From Clostridium algoriphilum (GTDB lineage: Bacteria > Bacillota > Clostridia > Clostridiales > Clostridiaceae): a DNA stretch of 64,000 nt. This document shows, piece after piece, positions 45,012 through 53,442 of the stretch. The stretch spans positions 1 through 64,000 of the forward strand of contig NZ_JAIZZK010000014.1 of the NCBI RefSeq assembly GCF_020443705.1, written 5' to 3'. Below the pieces are notes generated by a model. The model was not told where the DNA came from. It made no database searches and saw only the letters and a program-made list of their open reading frames with translations. Positions within the stretch are counted from its first letter, which is position 1. Each line of letters starts with the position of its first letter. Made by a program: the position numbers and the translations under genes.

Positions 45012-46013
45012 ATGTTGAAAAATATATTTTTAGTAACTGGGGGCGCAGGTTTTATTGGTTCAAACCTTTGTGATTATTTATTAAAAAACGGTCATAAAAT
45101 AATCATTATTGATAACTTTAATAACTTTTACAACTCTAATATAAAGAGAAGTAATATTACCCATATGAAAAACTTAATGAAAACTAATAACATTTTAAAT
45201 GATAATTTGATAATAGAAGAAGGCGATATACGCGATATTAATTTTTTAACAAGAGTAATTAGTTCATATAATATAGATGTTGTAGTTCATCTTGCAGCTA
45301 TGGCTGGCGTGCGCCCCTCTATCATGGACCCACTTCTATATAACGAAGTAAATATTAACGGAACACTAAATTTATTAGAATTATGTAAGCAATTCAGCAT
45401 AAATAAACTTATCTTTGCTTCCTCTTCTTCTGTGTATGGCAACAACCAAAAGCTTCCATTTTCCGAATCGGACTTTGTAGATTCTCCGATATCCCCTTAT
45501 GCATCTACTAAAAAGTCTGGTGAACTATTGTGCCATGTTTATAGTCATCTATATGGATTTAATATAGCCTGTCTAAGATTTTTCACTGTATATGGACGCA
45601 GACAAAGACCTGATTTAGCTATTTACAAGTTTACAGACTTAATCTTAAAAGGAAAAGAAATTTGTATTTTTGGAGATGGCACTTCGCAAAGAGACTACAC
45701 CTATATAGATGATATTATTCAAGGAATAGATAAAGCTATAACCTGGGCAAGTACAGATACTAGTAAATATGGAATTTTTAATTTAGGCAGGTCTGATACC
45801 ATTATGCTTAAATATATGGTACAAAAATTAGAATCTGAGATTGGCATTAAAGCTAATATGAAATATTTAACCTCGCAGCCTGGCGATGTAGAAATAACCT
45901 ATGCAGATATTACTAAATCCAATAAAATCTTAGGCTATAATCCACTAACAAATTTTGACGATGGCATTTCAAAATTTGTTAAATGGTTTAGAGCTGTTCC
46001 ATTTTCAGGGTAA
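45012..46013 (+). CDS. NAD-dependent sugar-nucleotide epimerase
   Basis: A 333-residue extended SDR enzyme. The NAD site is VTGGAGFIGSNLCDYLL and the catalytic residues are SSSSVYGN and the YASTK motif (YxxxK, about 150). It resembles UDP-glucuronate/UDP-glucose 4-epimerases, seen in MAGVRPSIMDP and FFTVYGRRQRPDLAIYKF. Fourth gene of the coat-sugar operon. The convergent gene next door makes UDP-glucuronate, a likely substrate. Confidence 0.91.
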   Translation: MLKNIFLVTGGAGFIGSNLCDYLLKNGHKIIIIDNFNNFYNSNIKRSNITHMKNLMKTNNILNDNLIIEEGDIRDINFLTRVISSYNIDVVVHLAAMAGVRPSIMDPLLYNEVNINGTLNLLELCKQFSINKLIFASSSSVYGNNQKLPFSESDFVDSPISPYASTKKSGELLCHVYSHLYGFNIACLRFFTVYGRRQRPDLAIYKFTDLILKGKEICIFGDGTSQRDYTYIDDIIQGIDKAITWASTDTSKYGIFNLGRSDTIMLKYMVQKLESEIGIKANMKYLTSQPGDVEITYADITKSNKILGYNPLTNFDDGISKFVKWFRAVPFSG

Positions 46014-46021
46014 TGTTATTG

Positions 46022-46057
46022 AAAAGGACTAACACTTTTTAAAGTATTAGTCCTTTT
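46022..46057. terminator. rho-independent terminator between convergent genes
   Basis: AAAAGGACTAACACTTT pairs with AAAGTATTAGTCCTTTT (one mismatch), flanked by A and T runs, so it works in both directions for the epimerase and UDP-glucose dehydrogenase genes. Confidence 0.8.
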
Positions 46058-46064
46058 TTTGAAC

Positions 46065-47372
46065 TTAATTTCTAATGTTTCCTTTTCCTATAGAGTAATA
46101 CGCTTTAATATTAGCCTCTTTAATCTTCGCTTTATCCAATATATTTCTTCCATCTATTATCACAGATTCTCTCATTAGTTCTTGAGCCTTAAATAGATCA
46201 ATATTATAGAATTCGCTCCACTCCGTACAAATTATAACTGCATCAGAGTCTGCTAAGCATTCATACATATCGTAACTATAAGTTATATCTGGAAAAATAT
46301 TTTTTATTTCTTTTGTAACCATAGGGTCATATGCTTTTACATTAACCTTGCTTTTTAATAATTCTTCAATTATATACAAAGATGGTGCTTCCCTAATATC
46401 ATCTGTATCTGGTTTAAATGTCAGTCCTAATATAGCTACTACTTTGTCTTCAACCTCTTTATAATATTCTTTTAATATTATCACGGGTAATACTCTCTGC
46501 TTTTCATTTACATTAACAGTTGCCCGTAGAATATCAAGGTCACAATTATAATTCTCAGATATTTTAACTAGTGCTTTTGTATCCTTTGGAAAGCAAGACC
46601 CACCATATCCAATACCTGCCTTTAAAAATAAAGGTGAGATTCTCTTATCCAATCCTAATGCATAGGCTATAACATCAATATCTGCTCCTACCTTATTGCA
46701 AAGGTTAGCTATTTCATTCATAAAAGAAATCTTCACAGACAACAATGCATTAGAGGTATACTTAATTAACTCTGCTGTTTCTGGATTCGTTAACACCATT
46801 TTTATATTAAATGGCTCATATAACTTTTTCATTGTTTCCTCAGCTTTAAGCGAGTCACAACCTATAACTATTTTGTCTCCATAAAAAAAATCATATATAG
46901 CTTTCCCTTCTCTTAAAAATTCTGGATTGGAAACTACATCAAAATTTCCCTTTGGCACTTGATTTTCCAGAAACTTAATTTTTATATATTTTTGAGTACC
47001 AACTGGCACTGTACTTTTAGTTACTATTACCTTATATTTATCAATATAAGGCGAGATTAAATTTATTACTTCATCTACTTGCGCAATGTCTACGTCCCAA
47101 TTATCATTTGTTGGCGTGCCCACTGCAATAAAAATTATATCCGAAGACTTAATCCCTAGTTCAAAATCCTCAGTAAACTGAACACTCGCGACTCTTAGAG
47201 ATTCTTTTAATAATTCGTCTAATCCCTCTTCAAAGATAGTTGGTGTTCCATTTTTTAGCATTTTTAATTTATTTAAATCTTTTTCTACGCAAATTACTTT
47301 ATTTTCTTTTTTACCAAAGCATAATGCAGTTATAAGTCCTACATAACCAGCTCCAATAACGCATATATTCAT
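46065..47372 (-). CDS. ugd: UDP-glucose 6-dehydrogenase
   Basis: A 435-residue enzyme oxidising UDP-glucose to UDP-glucuronate with two NAD. It has the N-terminal Rossmann GAGYVGLITALCFG, the catalytic GYGGSCFPKDTKAL with Cys about 259, and VAILGLTFKPDTDDIREAPS in the C-terminal domain. GAGGAG precedes the ATG. It converges on the coat-sugar operon, and together they could make galacturonate- or glucuronate-type donors. Confidence 0.95.
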   Translation of the reverse strand: MNICVIGAGYVGLITALCFGKKENKVICVEKDLNKLKMLKNGTPTIFEEGLDELLKESLRVASVQFTEDFELGIKSSDIIFIAVGTPTNDNWDVDIAQVDEVINLISPYIDKYKVIVTKSTVPVGTQKYIKIKFLENQVPKGNFDVVSNPEFLREGKAIYDFFYGDKIVIGCDSLKAEETMKKLYEPFNIKMVLTNPETAELIKYTSNALLSVKISFMNEIANLCNKVGADIDVIAYALGLDKRISPLFLKAGIGYGGSCFPKDTKALVKISENYNCDLDILRATVNVNEKQRVLPVIILKEYYKEVEDKVVAILGLTFKPDTDDIREAPSLYIIEELLKSKVNVKAYDPMVTKEIKNIFPDITYSYDMYECLADSDAVIICTEWSEFYNIDLFKAQELMRESVIIDGRNILDKAKIKEANIKAYYSIGKGNIRN

Positions 47373-47737
47373 ACAATCACATTCTCCTCTTTGATAGTAT
47401 CACATTTTTCATCTTATACACCTACCTGTTTATCATCAATTTTCATTTGTAAATTAATAATTCATTTCTGTATTATTAATAATATTTATCATTAGAACAT
47501 TGCTTGTACATATAATTAACTGATACTAATGCATGATTTTATATATATATAAGTACTATATGAGGTGATTCACAAATTGGTGAGACATACAATGCTATAT
47601 TACTGAATATCTCAATCATTTATTATTTGATATTAATTATCTATATATAAAGCACATAACGTGTATGGTATAATCAGCTAAGGCAAGTTTTTTAACTATG
47701 CTATTACACTAATCTAATAAAAATTAAGAGGTATAAA
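47373..47737. other. intergenic region between divergent genes
   Basis: This 365-base region lies upstream of both ugd (minus) and the metallo-hydrolase gene (plus). A TATAAT at about 47670 may be the -10 of the latter, but its -35 is poor. A GAGGTG with a short GTG frame near 47560 ends after a few codons. I see no RNA gene or repeat. Confidence 0.4.
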
Positions 47738-48574
47738 ATGAAGTTTAATAGAATTAAAAAAATTTTTGGATATATGTATGAATTACATCGTAGAAATTTT
47801 AAGTTGTACTTTAAGCCAACACGCAATCCATTACATGATCCCGTAGAAACAAACTCTATCCATTGGGTAGGCCATGCTACAGTTGTTATCAATTTGTTTA
47901 ATAAGGTTATAGTAACTGACCCTGTGACTAGTATGAATCTTGGTCAAATAAAAAGATTAATTAAACCATCTTTAAACTTGTCCACAATTAACATAGATTA
48001 TATACTGCTGTCCCATGGTCATATGGATCATATGAATTACTCGACCCTTATAAAAATAAACAAAAGTGCTATAGTTATTGCACCTAAAAATTTAAAACTC
48101 CCCTTGAAAGTGTTAGGGTTTAAAAATATAATCATTTTAACACATAATCAAACATATATTGATAGTTACATAAACATAAAAGCCTTAAAAGCAAGTCATG
48201 ATGGAAGGCGGTATCCTTGGGGAGCAAAAGCTGAGAGTAACTCCTATATAATAAAAAGAAAATCAAAGAAGATTTTCTTTGCTGGAGATACGGCTTATAC
48301 GAATGTATATAAAGATTTAGTAGCTGACGTTGCTATTATGCCTGTCGGTTGCTATAAACCTGATGAGTTTCAAGATTTGCATTGTACGCCCCAGCAAAGC
48401 TTTAAGATGTTTAAAATGACAGGCGCTAAAATTATGATACCAATTCATTATAAAACATACATTTTAGCTCAAGATAAAGATGAGGTTACTCGAGATACTC
48501 TAAAAAGAATAAATGATGGAAGCATAAAGATTATTGATGTTGGTCAAACTGTAAAATTAGAAGATTCTAAATAA
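47738..48574 (+). CDS. NAPE-PLD/UlaG-like metallo-beta-lactamase fold hydrolase
   Basis: A 278-residue MBL-fold enzyme. Metal ligands are visible in LSHGHMDHMNY (about 90) , the second-site aspartate in IFFAGDTAYTN and the late histidine in MIPIHYKTY. The order HWVGHATVVI, SHGHMDH, FAGDT resembles bacterial relatives of N-acyl-phosphatidylethanolamine phospholipase D. A phosphodiester or lipid substrate is possible. Single gene with AAGAGG before the ATG and a strong terminator after it. Confidence 0.88.
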   Translation: MKFNRIKKIFGYMYELHRRNFKLYFKPTRNPLHDPVETNSIHWVGHATVVINLFNKVIVTDPVTSMNLGQIKRLIKPSLNLSTINIDYILLSHGHMDHMNYSTLIKINKSAIVIAPKNLKLPLKVLGFKNIIILTHNQTYIDSYINIKALKASHDGRRYPWGAKAESNSYIIKRKSKKIFFAGDTAYTNVYKDLVADVAIMPVGCYKPDEFQDLHCTPQQSFKMFKMTGAKIMIPIHYKTYILAQDKDEVTRDTLKRINDGSIKIIDVGQTVKLEDSK

Positions 48575-48578
48575 AATT

Positions 48579-48623
48579 AAAAGCGGGTACTTAGACCCTT
48601 TCAAAGGTCCGTGCCCGCTTTTT
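48579..48623. terminator. rho-independent terminator between convergent genes
   Basis: AAAAGCGGG and CCCGCTTTTTTT form the base of a longer imperfect hairpin (inner arms GGTAC..GACC and GGTCCGTGCC), ending in a T-run. It separates the metallo-hydrolase and SNF2 genes. Confidence 0.75.
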
Positions 48624-51600
48624 TTAAATAAATAAATCTTCAATATCATTTTGACTCATCTGAGACAGCAATAATTCTGATCCTGTTTCATTATTAATTA
48701 CACTTTCAGAAATTTCTTTTTTCTTTTGTTGTAGCTTAAATATCTTCTCTTCTATAGTTCCTCTTGCTATTAATTTAATAACTTCTACTGTTTTCTTCTG
48801 GCCAATTCTATGAGCTCTATCTGTAGCTTGAGCTTCTACGGCTGGATTCCACCAAGGGTCAAAATGTATTACCATATCTGCACCTGTAAGATTTATACCA
48901 GTGCCCCCTGCTTTAAGAGAAATTAAGAATACCTGCGAATCCCCATCGTTAAAGGTTCTAACCATATCTACTCTATTTTCTGCCTTAGTTGAACCATCAA
49001 GATACATATACTTAATCCCTTTAGGTTCAATCCTACTAGCAATATTCTTTAATACCCTTGTGAACTGAGAAAATATTAATATTCTATGGCCTTGTTCTAA
49101 ACTATTTTCCAAAATCTCATCTAAAGCATCCAATTTGCCGCTACCTCCATTGTAATTTTCTATGAAAGTAGAAGGGTCACAACATATCTGCCTTAACCTT
49201 GTTAATATTGATAGTACTTTAAACTTGCTTTTATTGAACCCTTTTTCCTTGATATCATCCTCAAGTTCTCCTTTTGCATCCCTTAAATAAGCTAAATATA
49301 CTTTCTTCTGCTGTTCTGTCATTTCTACTGAAATCCTATGTTCAATCTTTTCAGGTAAGTCTTTTGCAACCTCAAGTTTAGTCCGCCTAAGTATAAATGG
49401 TTTCACATGATTATTTAGTTCTTTAAGTGCTTCCTTACTTGCATTTTTCACAATAGGCGCTTCATATTTCTTTGAAAAAGCACTATGATTTAACATATAA
49501 CCTGGCATTATAAAGTCAAAAATTGACCAAAGCTCTGTAAGAGAATTTTCAATAGGGGTTCCTGTAAGTGCAAATTTACATTGCGCATGTATACTTTTCA
49601 CAGAATGTGCACTTAGCGAATTAAAATTTTTAATAAACTGTGCCTCATCTAAAAAACAATATCTAAATTCTATATTTTCATAGTCCTCAAGGTCTCGTCT
49701 AATAAGTGCATAGGTTGTAATAACTACATCCGAGTCATAAATGTTTTGTTTTTGTTCATTTCTCTGGCTTTTGCTTCCAGATATTACCATACAATTTAGT
49801 GAGGGTGCAAATTTTTCTATTTCATCTTTCCAATTGTACACAACTGACGTAGGGCACACTACTATCGATGGTTGTTTTTTATCATTTTCTTCCACTTCTG
49901 ATTGAATAAATGCTATAGCCTCAAGTGTTTTACCAAGCCCCATTTCATCTGCTAGTATTCCGCCAAATCCACAACTTGAAAGGGTTTTTAGCCATTTAAA
50001 TCCTACCTTTTGATAGTCTCTCATTATATTATCCAAAGTTTTAGGAACTATAGTTTTTAATTCTTTTATATCTTTTACAGTACTAACTAATTCTTTAAAT
50101 TTTTTATTAGTATCCACAAAATCCATTTGTTCTCTTTTTAATTTTTCTTCTATGTATATAGCGTTATATTTAGATAGTAGAACTTTATTCTTTGAAATAT
50201 CACTATCCTTTATATTTAGATACTCTATCATTTGAGCAACCTTTAATATATTATCTGAATCTAGCAGAACAAAACTTCCATTTTTAAGCCTATGATACTT
50301 TCTTTTTTCTCTGAGTGATGCAAAAATATTACTAAGTTCAATATTATCCACTCCCTCAATGCTAAAGCTAAATTCTAAAAGGTTATCCTTGTTAAGTGTT
50401 ATTTTTGATTTATATCCACTGTTTCCGTGTACCTTAATTTTCTTGAATTCCTCTGAATAGTATACATCTGCGATTTTTTGAAGCTTTCCTATTCCCGAAA
50501 CTAAAAATTCTAGAAGTTTATCCTCATCTCTCATCTCGAAGCCCTTGTCTGTACGATTAAAGCCATATGCATGAAACTGATTTATAATACTCATTTCCTT
50601 TTCCATGTCTCTTATAAGTGCTCTTCCCTCTTCTGCTTTGTTTTTTATACTATTAAACGGATTTATTTCCATATCTCCATACTTAAAAGTTATACTGACC
50701 TCAACATTCTTTGATTTTTTTTCAAAATAAACGATCGCTTTTAGCTCTTTTATATAGAATTCTGTCTGGAGTGATGTATCTATGTCAACTTTATTACTTA
50801 TCTTACTTAAAGTTGGAAGTATAAATGAAGCTACATCATTTCTTTCTTCTTCGTAAAATTCTATGCAGTTATCCTTCTCTTCTTTAAATCTATTATAAAA
50901 TGGCATATATGAATCCCTTTGTTTAATTGGTGGCTCATATATTTTGCCTTCATAAAAAAAGAACTCACCATCACCACTTAATGCCGTTGGGAAATGATTG
51001 TTTTGCTCGAGTATAAATTTATTATCCTCTCTATTAATTTTAAATTCTAGAGGCATAGATTCTCGTTCTATATGTACATTAGTAAATGTTTCACCTTTTA
51101 TTACCACAGTTAAGTCTCTATTATATAAACATTTAAATAATCTTTTAATCATGCTATCGGTAAAAAAAGCTTTTTTCCCAGACAAAAATTTTATAGTATT
51201 ACTTCTATATGTATCTGCGGAACCTGCCATAAATTGTAGTTCACTTGCTTCCCTAAATAACTCTATGATAGTTAAATCTTCTTTTTTAAAATAATGTAAA
51301 TAAGGATTGTATGTGAACTTTTTTCCAAATTCTATAGGCTCATAACTTTTATTATAGCAATTAAAAAACTCTTTTATGTTTTTAACCACATACAACTTAT
51401 CCTCTCCAACCTTAATCCCCACAGAAGATTTGTTGTTATCACGATTAGACTCATGTTCATATTTTATTTCTATATTCAAAGATATTTTTGCCTTTGGATC
51501 ATCACTTATATTTTTAGATATTTGCTTAATTAAGCTATTTGTTTTACGCATTTTTTTAGCTTTTAAAATCTGTTCCTTCTCATAAACATACTTAAGCAAT

Positions 51601-51902
51601 GTAGCAACTGCATGTTTACACATGCTTGTCTGTCCATAAAAACTATAATTAGCATTGCAGTCACAATGATTAATTATAAAAGGAGCAATGTTGTTAAAAC
51701 TCACAACTACTTTATAATGAGTGAACTTTGAAGACTCTACTTTTGAAGTTATCTTCGTTTCCGTATAGTCTTCTTGCTCTTTATTTTCTATATCAATATA
51801 CTTAACCTTGTTACTTAAGTAATATTCTCTTCCCATTGTATATGTACCTGTATCAGTATTTTTTTGTATAATTTCTTCATTAATGTCAATCAAAAGTTTC
51901 AC
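48624..51902 (-). CDS. SNF2-family helicase with N-terminal SWIM zinc finger
   Basis: A 1092-residue RapA/SNF2-type ATPase. The SWIM finger CDCNANYSFYGQTSMCKHA lies at about 78-97. A long SNF2-associated region follows, then the ATPase with Walker A ADEMGLGKTLEAI (about 655), the Walker B-like box LDEAQF and motif VI in ATDRAHRIGQ. This is the common Gram-positive form; it probably remodels protein-DNA or RNA polymerase complexes. The GTG at 51902 sits right next to a GAGTGG site, so translation may instead begin at the TTG three codons later. Confidence 0.94.
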   Translation of the reverse strand: MKLLIDINEEIIQKNTDTGTYTMGREYYLSNKVKYIDIENKEQEDYTETKITSKVESSKFTHYKVVVSFNNIAPFIINHCDCNANYSFYGQTSMCKHAVATLLKYVYEKEQILKAKKMRKTNSLIKQISKNISDDPKAKISLNIEIKYEHESNRDNNKSSVGIKVGEDKLYVVKNIKEFFNCYNKSYEPIEFGKKFTYNPYLHYFKKEDLTIIELFREASELQFMAGSADTYRSNTIKFLSGKKAFFTDSMIKRLFKCLYNRDLTVVIKGETFTNVHIERESMPLEFKINREDNKFILEQNNHFPTALSGDGEFFFYEGKIYEPPIKQRDSYMPFYNRFKEEKDNCIEFYEEERNDVASFILPTLSKISNKVDIDTSLQTEFYIKELKAIVYFEKKSKNVEVSITFKYGDMEINPFNSIKNKAEEGRALIRDMEKEMSIINQFHAYGFNRTDKGFEMRDEDKLLEFLVSGIGKLQKIADVYYSEEFKKIKVHGNSGYKSKITLNKDNLLEFSFSIEGVDNIELSNIFASLREKRKYHRLKNGSFVLLDSDNILKVAQMIEYLNIKDSDISKNKVLLSKYNAIYIEEKLKREQMDFVDTNKKFKELVSTVKDIKELKTIVPKTLDNIMRDYQKVGFKWLKTLSSCGFGGILADEMGLGKTLEAIAFIQSEVEENDKKQPSIVVCPTSVVYNWKDEIEKFAPSLNCMVISGSKSQRNEQKQNIYDSDVVITTYALIRRDLEDYENIEFRYCFLDEAQFIKNFNSLSAHSVKSIHAQCKFALTGTPIENSLTELWSIFDFIMPGYMLNHSAFSKKYEAPIVKNASKEALKELNNHVKPFILRRTKLEVAKDLPEKIEHRISVEMTEQQKKVYLAYLRDAKGELEDDIKEKGFNKSKFKVLSILTRLRQICCDPSTFIENYNGGSGKLDALDEILENSLEQGHRILIFSQFTRVLKNIASRIEPKGIKYMYLDGSTKAENRVDMVRTFNDGDSQVFLISLKAGGTGINLTGADMVIHFDPWWNPAVEAQATDRAHRIGQKKTVEVIKLIARGTIEEKIFKLQQKKKEISESVINNETGSELLLSQMSQNDIEDLFI

Positions 51903-52071
51903 CCACTCAATTTTTGAATTTTTATAATTTTATAAAATAAGCATGTTTTACTATTATATACTATACTAACAGTTATTTCTCACAACCTTAAAACTTAAAC
52001 CTACCTTTATTTTAAAAATGTTCTCACGCCAATGGTTTTAATTAATCAATTCAAGATTCATTATTAAAAAA

Positions 52072-52099
52072 GCACACTCAAAAGATTAAATGAGTGTGC
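52072..52099 (-). terminator. rho-independent terminator of the cold-shock gene
   Basis: GCACACTCA and TGAGTGTGC pair perfectly across ten bases, with six T after the stem on the minus strand. Confidence 0.85.
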
Positions 52100-52137
52100 C
52101 CAAATGTTATTATTCCATGGCCATAAATAATACTTTA

Positions 52138-52341
52138 TTATGATTTTTGAACATTAATAGCTTGAGGTCCTTTAGGTGCATCTACTACATCAAATTGTAC
52201 TTCTTCACCCTCATGTAAATCCTTTCTTGGTCCTTGTTCTTTTATTGCTAAATGATGAACAAATACATCTTCACCCTCTTGAGCAGATATAAATCCATAT
52301 CCTCTTTCAACATCATACCACTTTACTATACCTGTTTTCAT
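52138..52341 (-). CDS. CspA-family cold shock protein
   Basis: A 67-residue single cold-shock domain. RNP1 is RGYGFISAQE and RNP2 is EDVFVHHLAI. It binds single-stranded RNA and DNA as a chaperone. Residue 12 region WYDVERGYGF has Asp-Val-Glu in place of the more common Asn-x-Glu/Lys. AAGGAGG gives a strong ribosome site, and a terminator makes it monocistronic. Cold-induced control by its leader is possible but not visible. Confidence 0.95.
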   Translation of the reverse strand: MKTGIVKWYDVERGYGFISAQEGEDVFVHHLAIKEQGPRKDLHEGEEVQFDVVDAPKGPQAINVQKS

Positions 52342-52491
52342 AAATTTTCCTCCTTGTCATTCTGTGAAATACGAAATAATTCAATGTTTAAGTATAGTAT
52401 TAACTATAAATATCTAACTAATACTTTTAATGTGCATAAAATCTTTACATAAACAATATAATTATTAATAGTAATTTAAAGAAGGTATGAA

Positions 52492-52986
52492 ATGAAAAAA
52501 CGTAACACATTGCTTGGATTTATCATGATTTTTGTAGGATCACTACTTGTTGCTGCCCAAATATCTGACATGCATTTTTTAAGTTTTTCAAACTTTTGGC
52601 CTCTTGCTATCCTAGTTCCAGGCATAATGCTTGAATTAAGTTTTTTCTCTTTTAAAACGGAACCTGCTATATTAGTTCTTGGTGGAATCTTTACCACTAT
52701 AGGTTTACTATTTATTTTTGAGACTTCAACTAAATGGACATATATAACTGAAACTTGGTCAATTTACACCTTTAGTTTAGCTATAGGGTTATTTCAATAC
52801 TATTTGTATTCAAAAAAAAATAAACTCCTGCTATTCTTTATATTTTTACTCCTCTTTGTGTCTATATTTTCTTTTGCCATTAACATCTTAGGAAGTAGAT
52901 ATATTTGGCTTTCTTATGGCTTATTGCTTCCCTATTTAGTTATAGTTATAGGTATATATATATTCTTTAAGAACATTTTTGGTTAA
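52492..52986 (+). CDS. small polytopic membrane protein (LiaI/DUF5668-like)
   Basis: A 164-residue protein with about five hydrophobic helices and a basic SKKNKL loop. The first helices (LLGFIMIFVGSLLVAAQI, then NFWPLAILVPGIMLEL) resemble the LiaI/LiaF-type transmembrane module found in small envelope-stress proteins. No soluble domain. GAAGG precedes the ATG. Function not known. Confidence 0.7.
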   Translation: MKKRNTLLGFIMIFVGSLLVAAQISDMHFLSFSNFWPLAILVPGIMLELSFFSFKTEPAILVLGGIFTTIGLLFIFETSTKWTYITETWSIYTFSLAIGLFQYYLYSKKNKLLLFFIFLLLFVSIFSFAINILGSRYIWLSYGLLLPYLVIVIGIYIFFKNIFG

Positions 52987-53038
52987 ATTATTATTGTGAT
53001 TTCATATTCATTACTTTTATTGTTTTAACATAAAAAAA

Positions 53039-53072
53039 TAATCCCAGCAAAATAAACTTTATGCTGGGATTA
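53039..53072 (-). terminator. rho-independent terminator of the tRNA transcript
   Basis: TAATCCCAGCA and TGCTGGGATTA form a perfect 11-pair stem. On the minus strand it is followed by seven T, so it ends the tRNA-Glu/tRNA-Gln transcript. On the plus strand there is no T-run. Confidence 0.8.
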
Positions 53073-53122
53073 CCTATATACATTATTATAACTATCATTA
53101 TTCTTCATTAATTAAAGATATT

Positions 53123-53197
53123 TGGCTAGGATGGCAGGATTCGAACCTGCGAATGCCAGAGTCAGAGTCTAGTGCCTTACCACTTGGCTACACCCCA
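53123..53197 (-). tRNA. tRNA-Gln(CTG)
   Basis: A 75-base cloverleaf including an encoded CCA. It has the D arm AGCCAAGTGGTAAGGC, an anticodon stem CTAGA/TCTGG with loop CTCTGAC (anticodon CTG), and a T arm GCAGG-TTCGAAT-CCTGC. The acceptor stem (TGGGGTG with CATCCTA) has two G-U pairs. The first base pair U-A fits tRNA-Gln. It reads CAG, the rarer glutamine codon in this A+T-rich genome. Confidence 0.93.
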
Positions 53198-53214
53198 ATA
53201 AAAAAAAGAGTTAA

Positions 53215-53289
53215 TGGTGACTCCTAGGGGAATTGAACCCCTGATTCCACCGTGAGAGGGTGGTGTCTTGACCGCTTGACCAAGGAGCC
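53215..53289 (-). tRNA. tRNA-Glu(CTC)
   Basis: A 75-base cloverleaf with encoded CCA. The acceptor GGCTCCT pairs with AGGAGTC, the anticodon stem CCACC/GGTGG holds loop CTCTCAC (anticodon CTC), and the T arm is AGGGG-TTCAATT-CCCCT. It is 17 bases upstream of tRNA-Gln on the same strand and both share the terminator at 53039. It reads GAG. Confidence 0.94.
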
Positions 53290-53442
53290 TTACTAAGTAT
53301 TAACACTACGAGATATAGTATACCTCGTAATTCATCATAAGTCAAATCTTTTTTAGCAAATAGTCCATTTATTATTATAACTTGGAATAATATGAATTAT
53401 AAACATAGAATACAACTATGTCGCAGACCAATTTAATTAATA

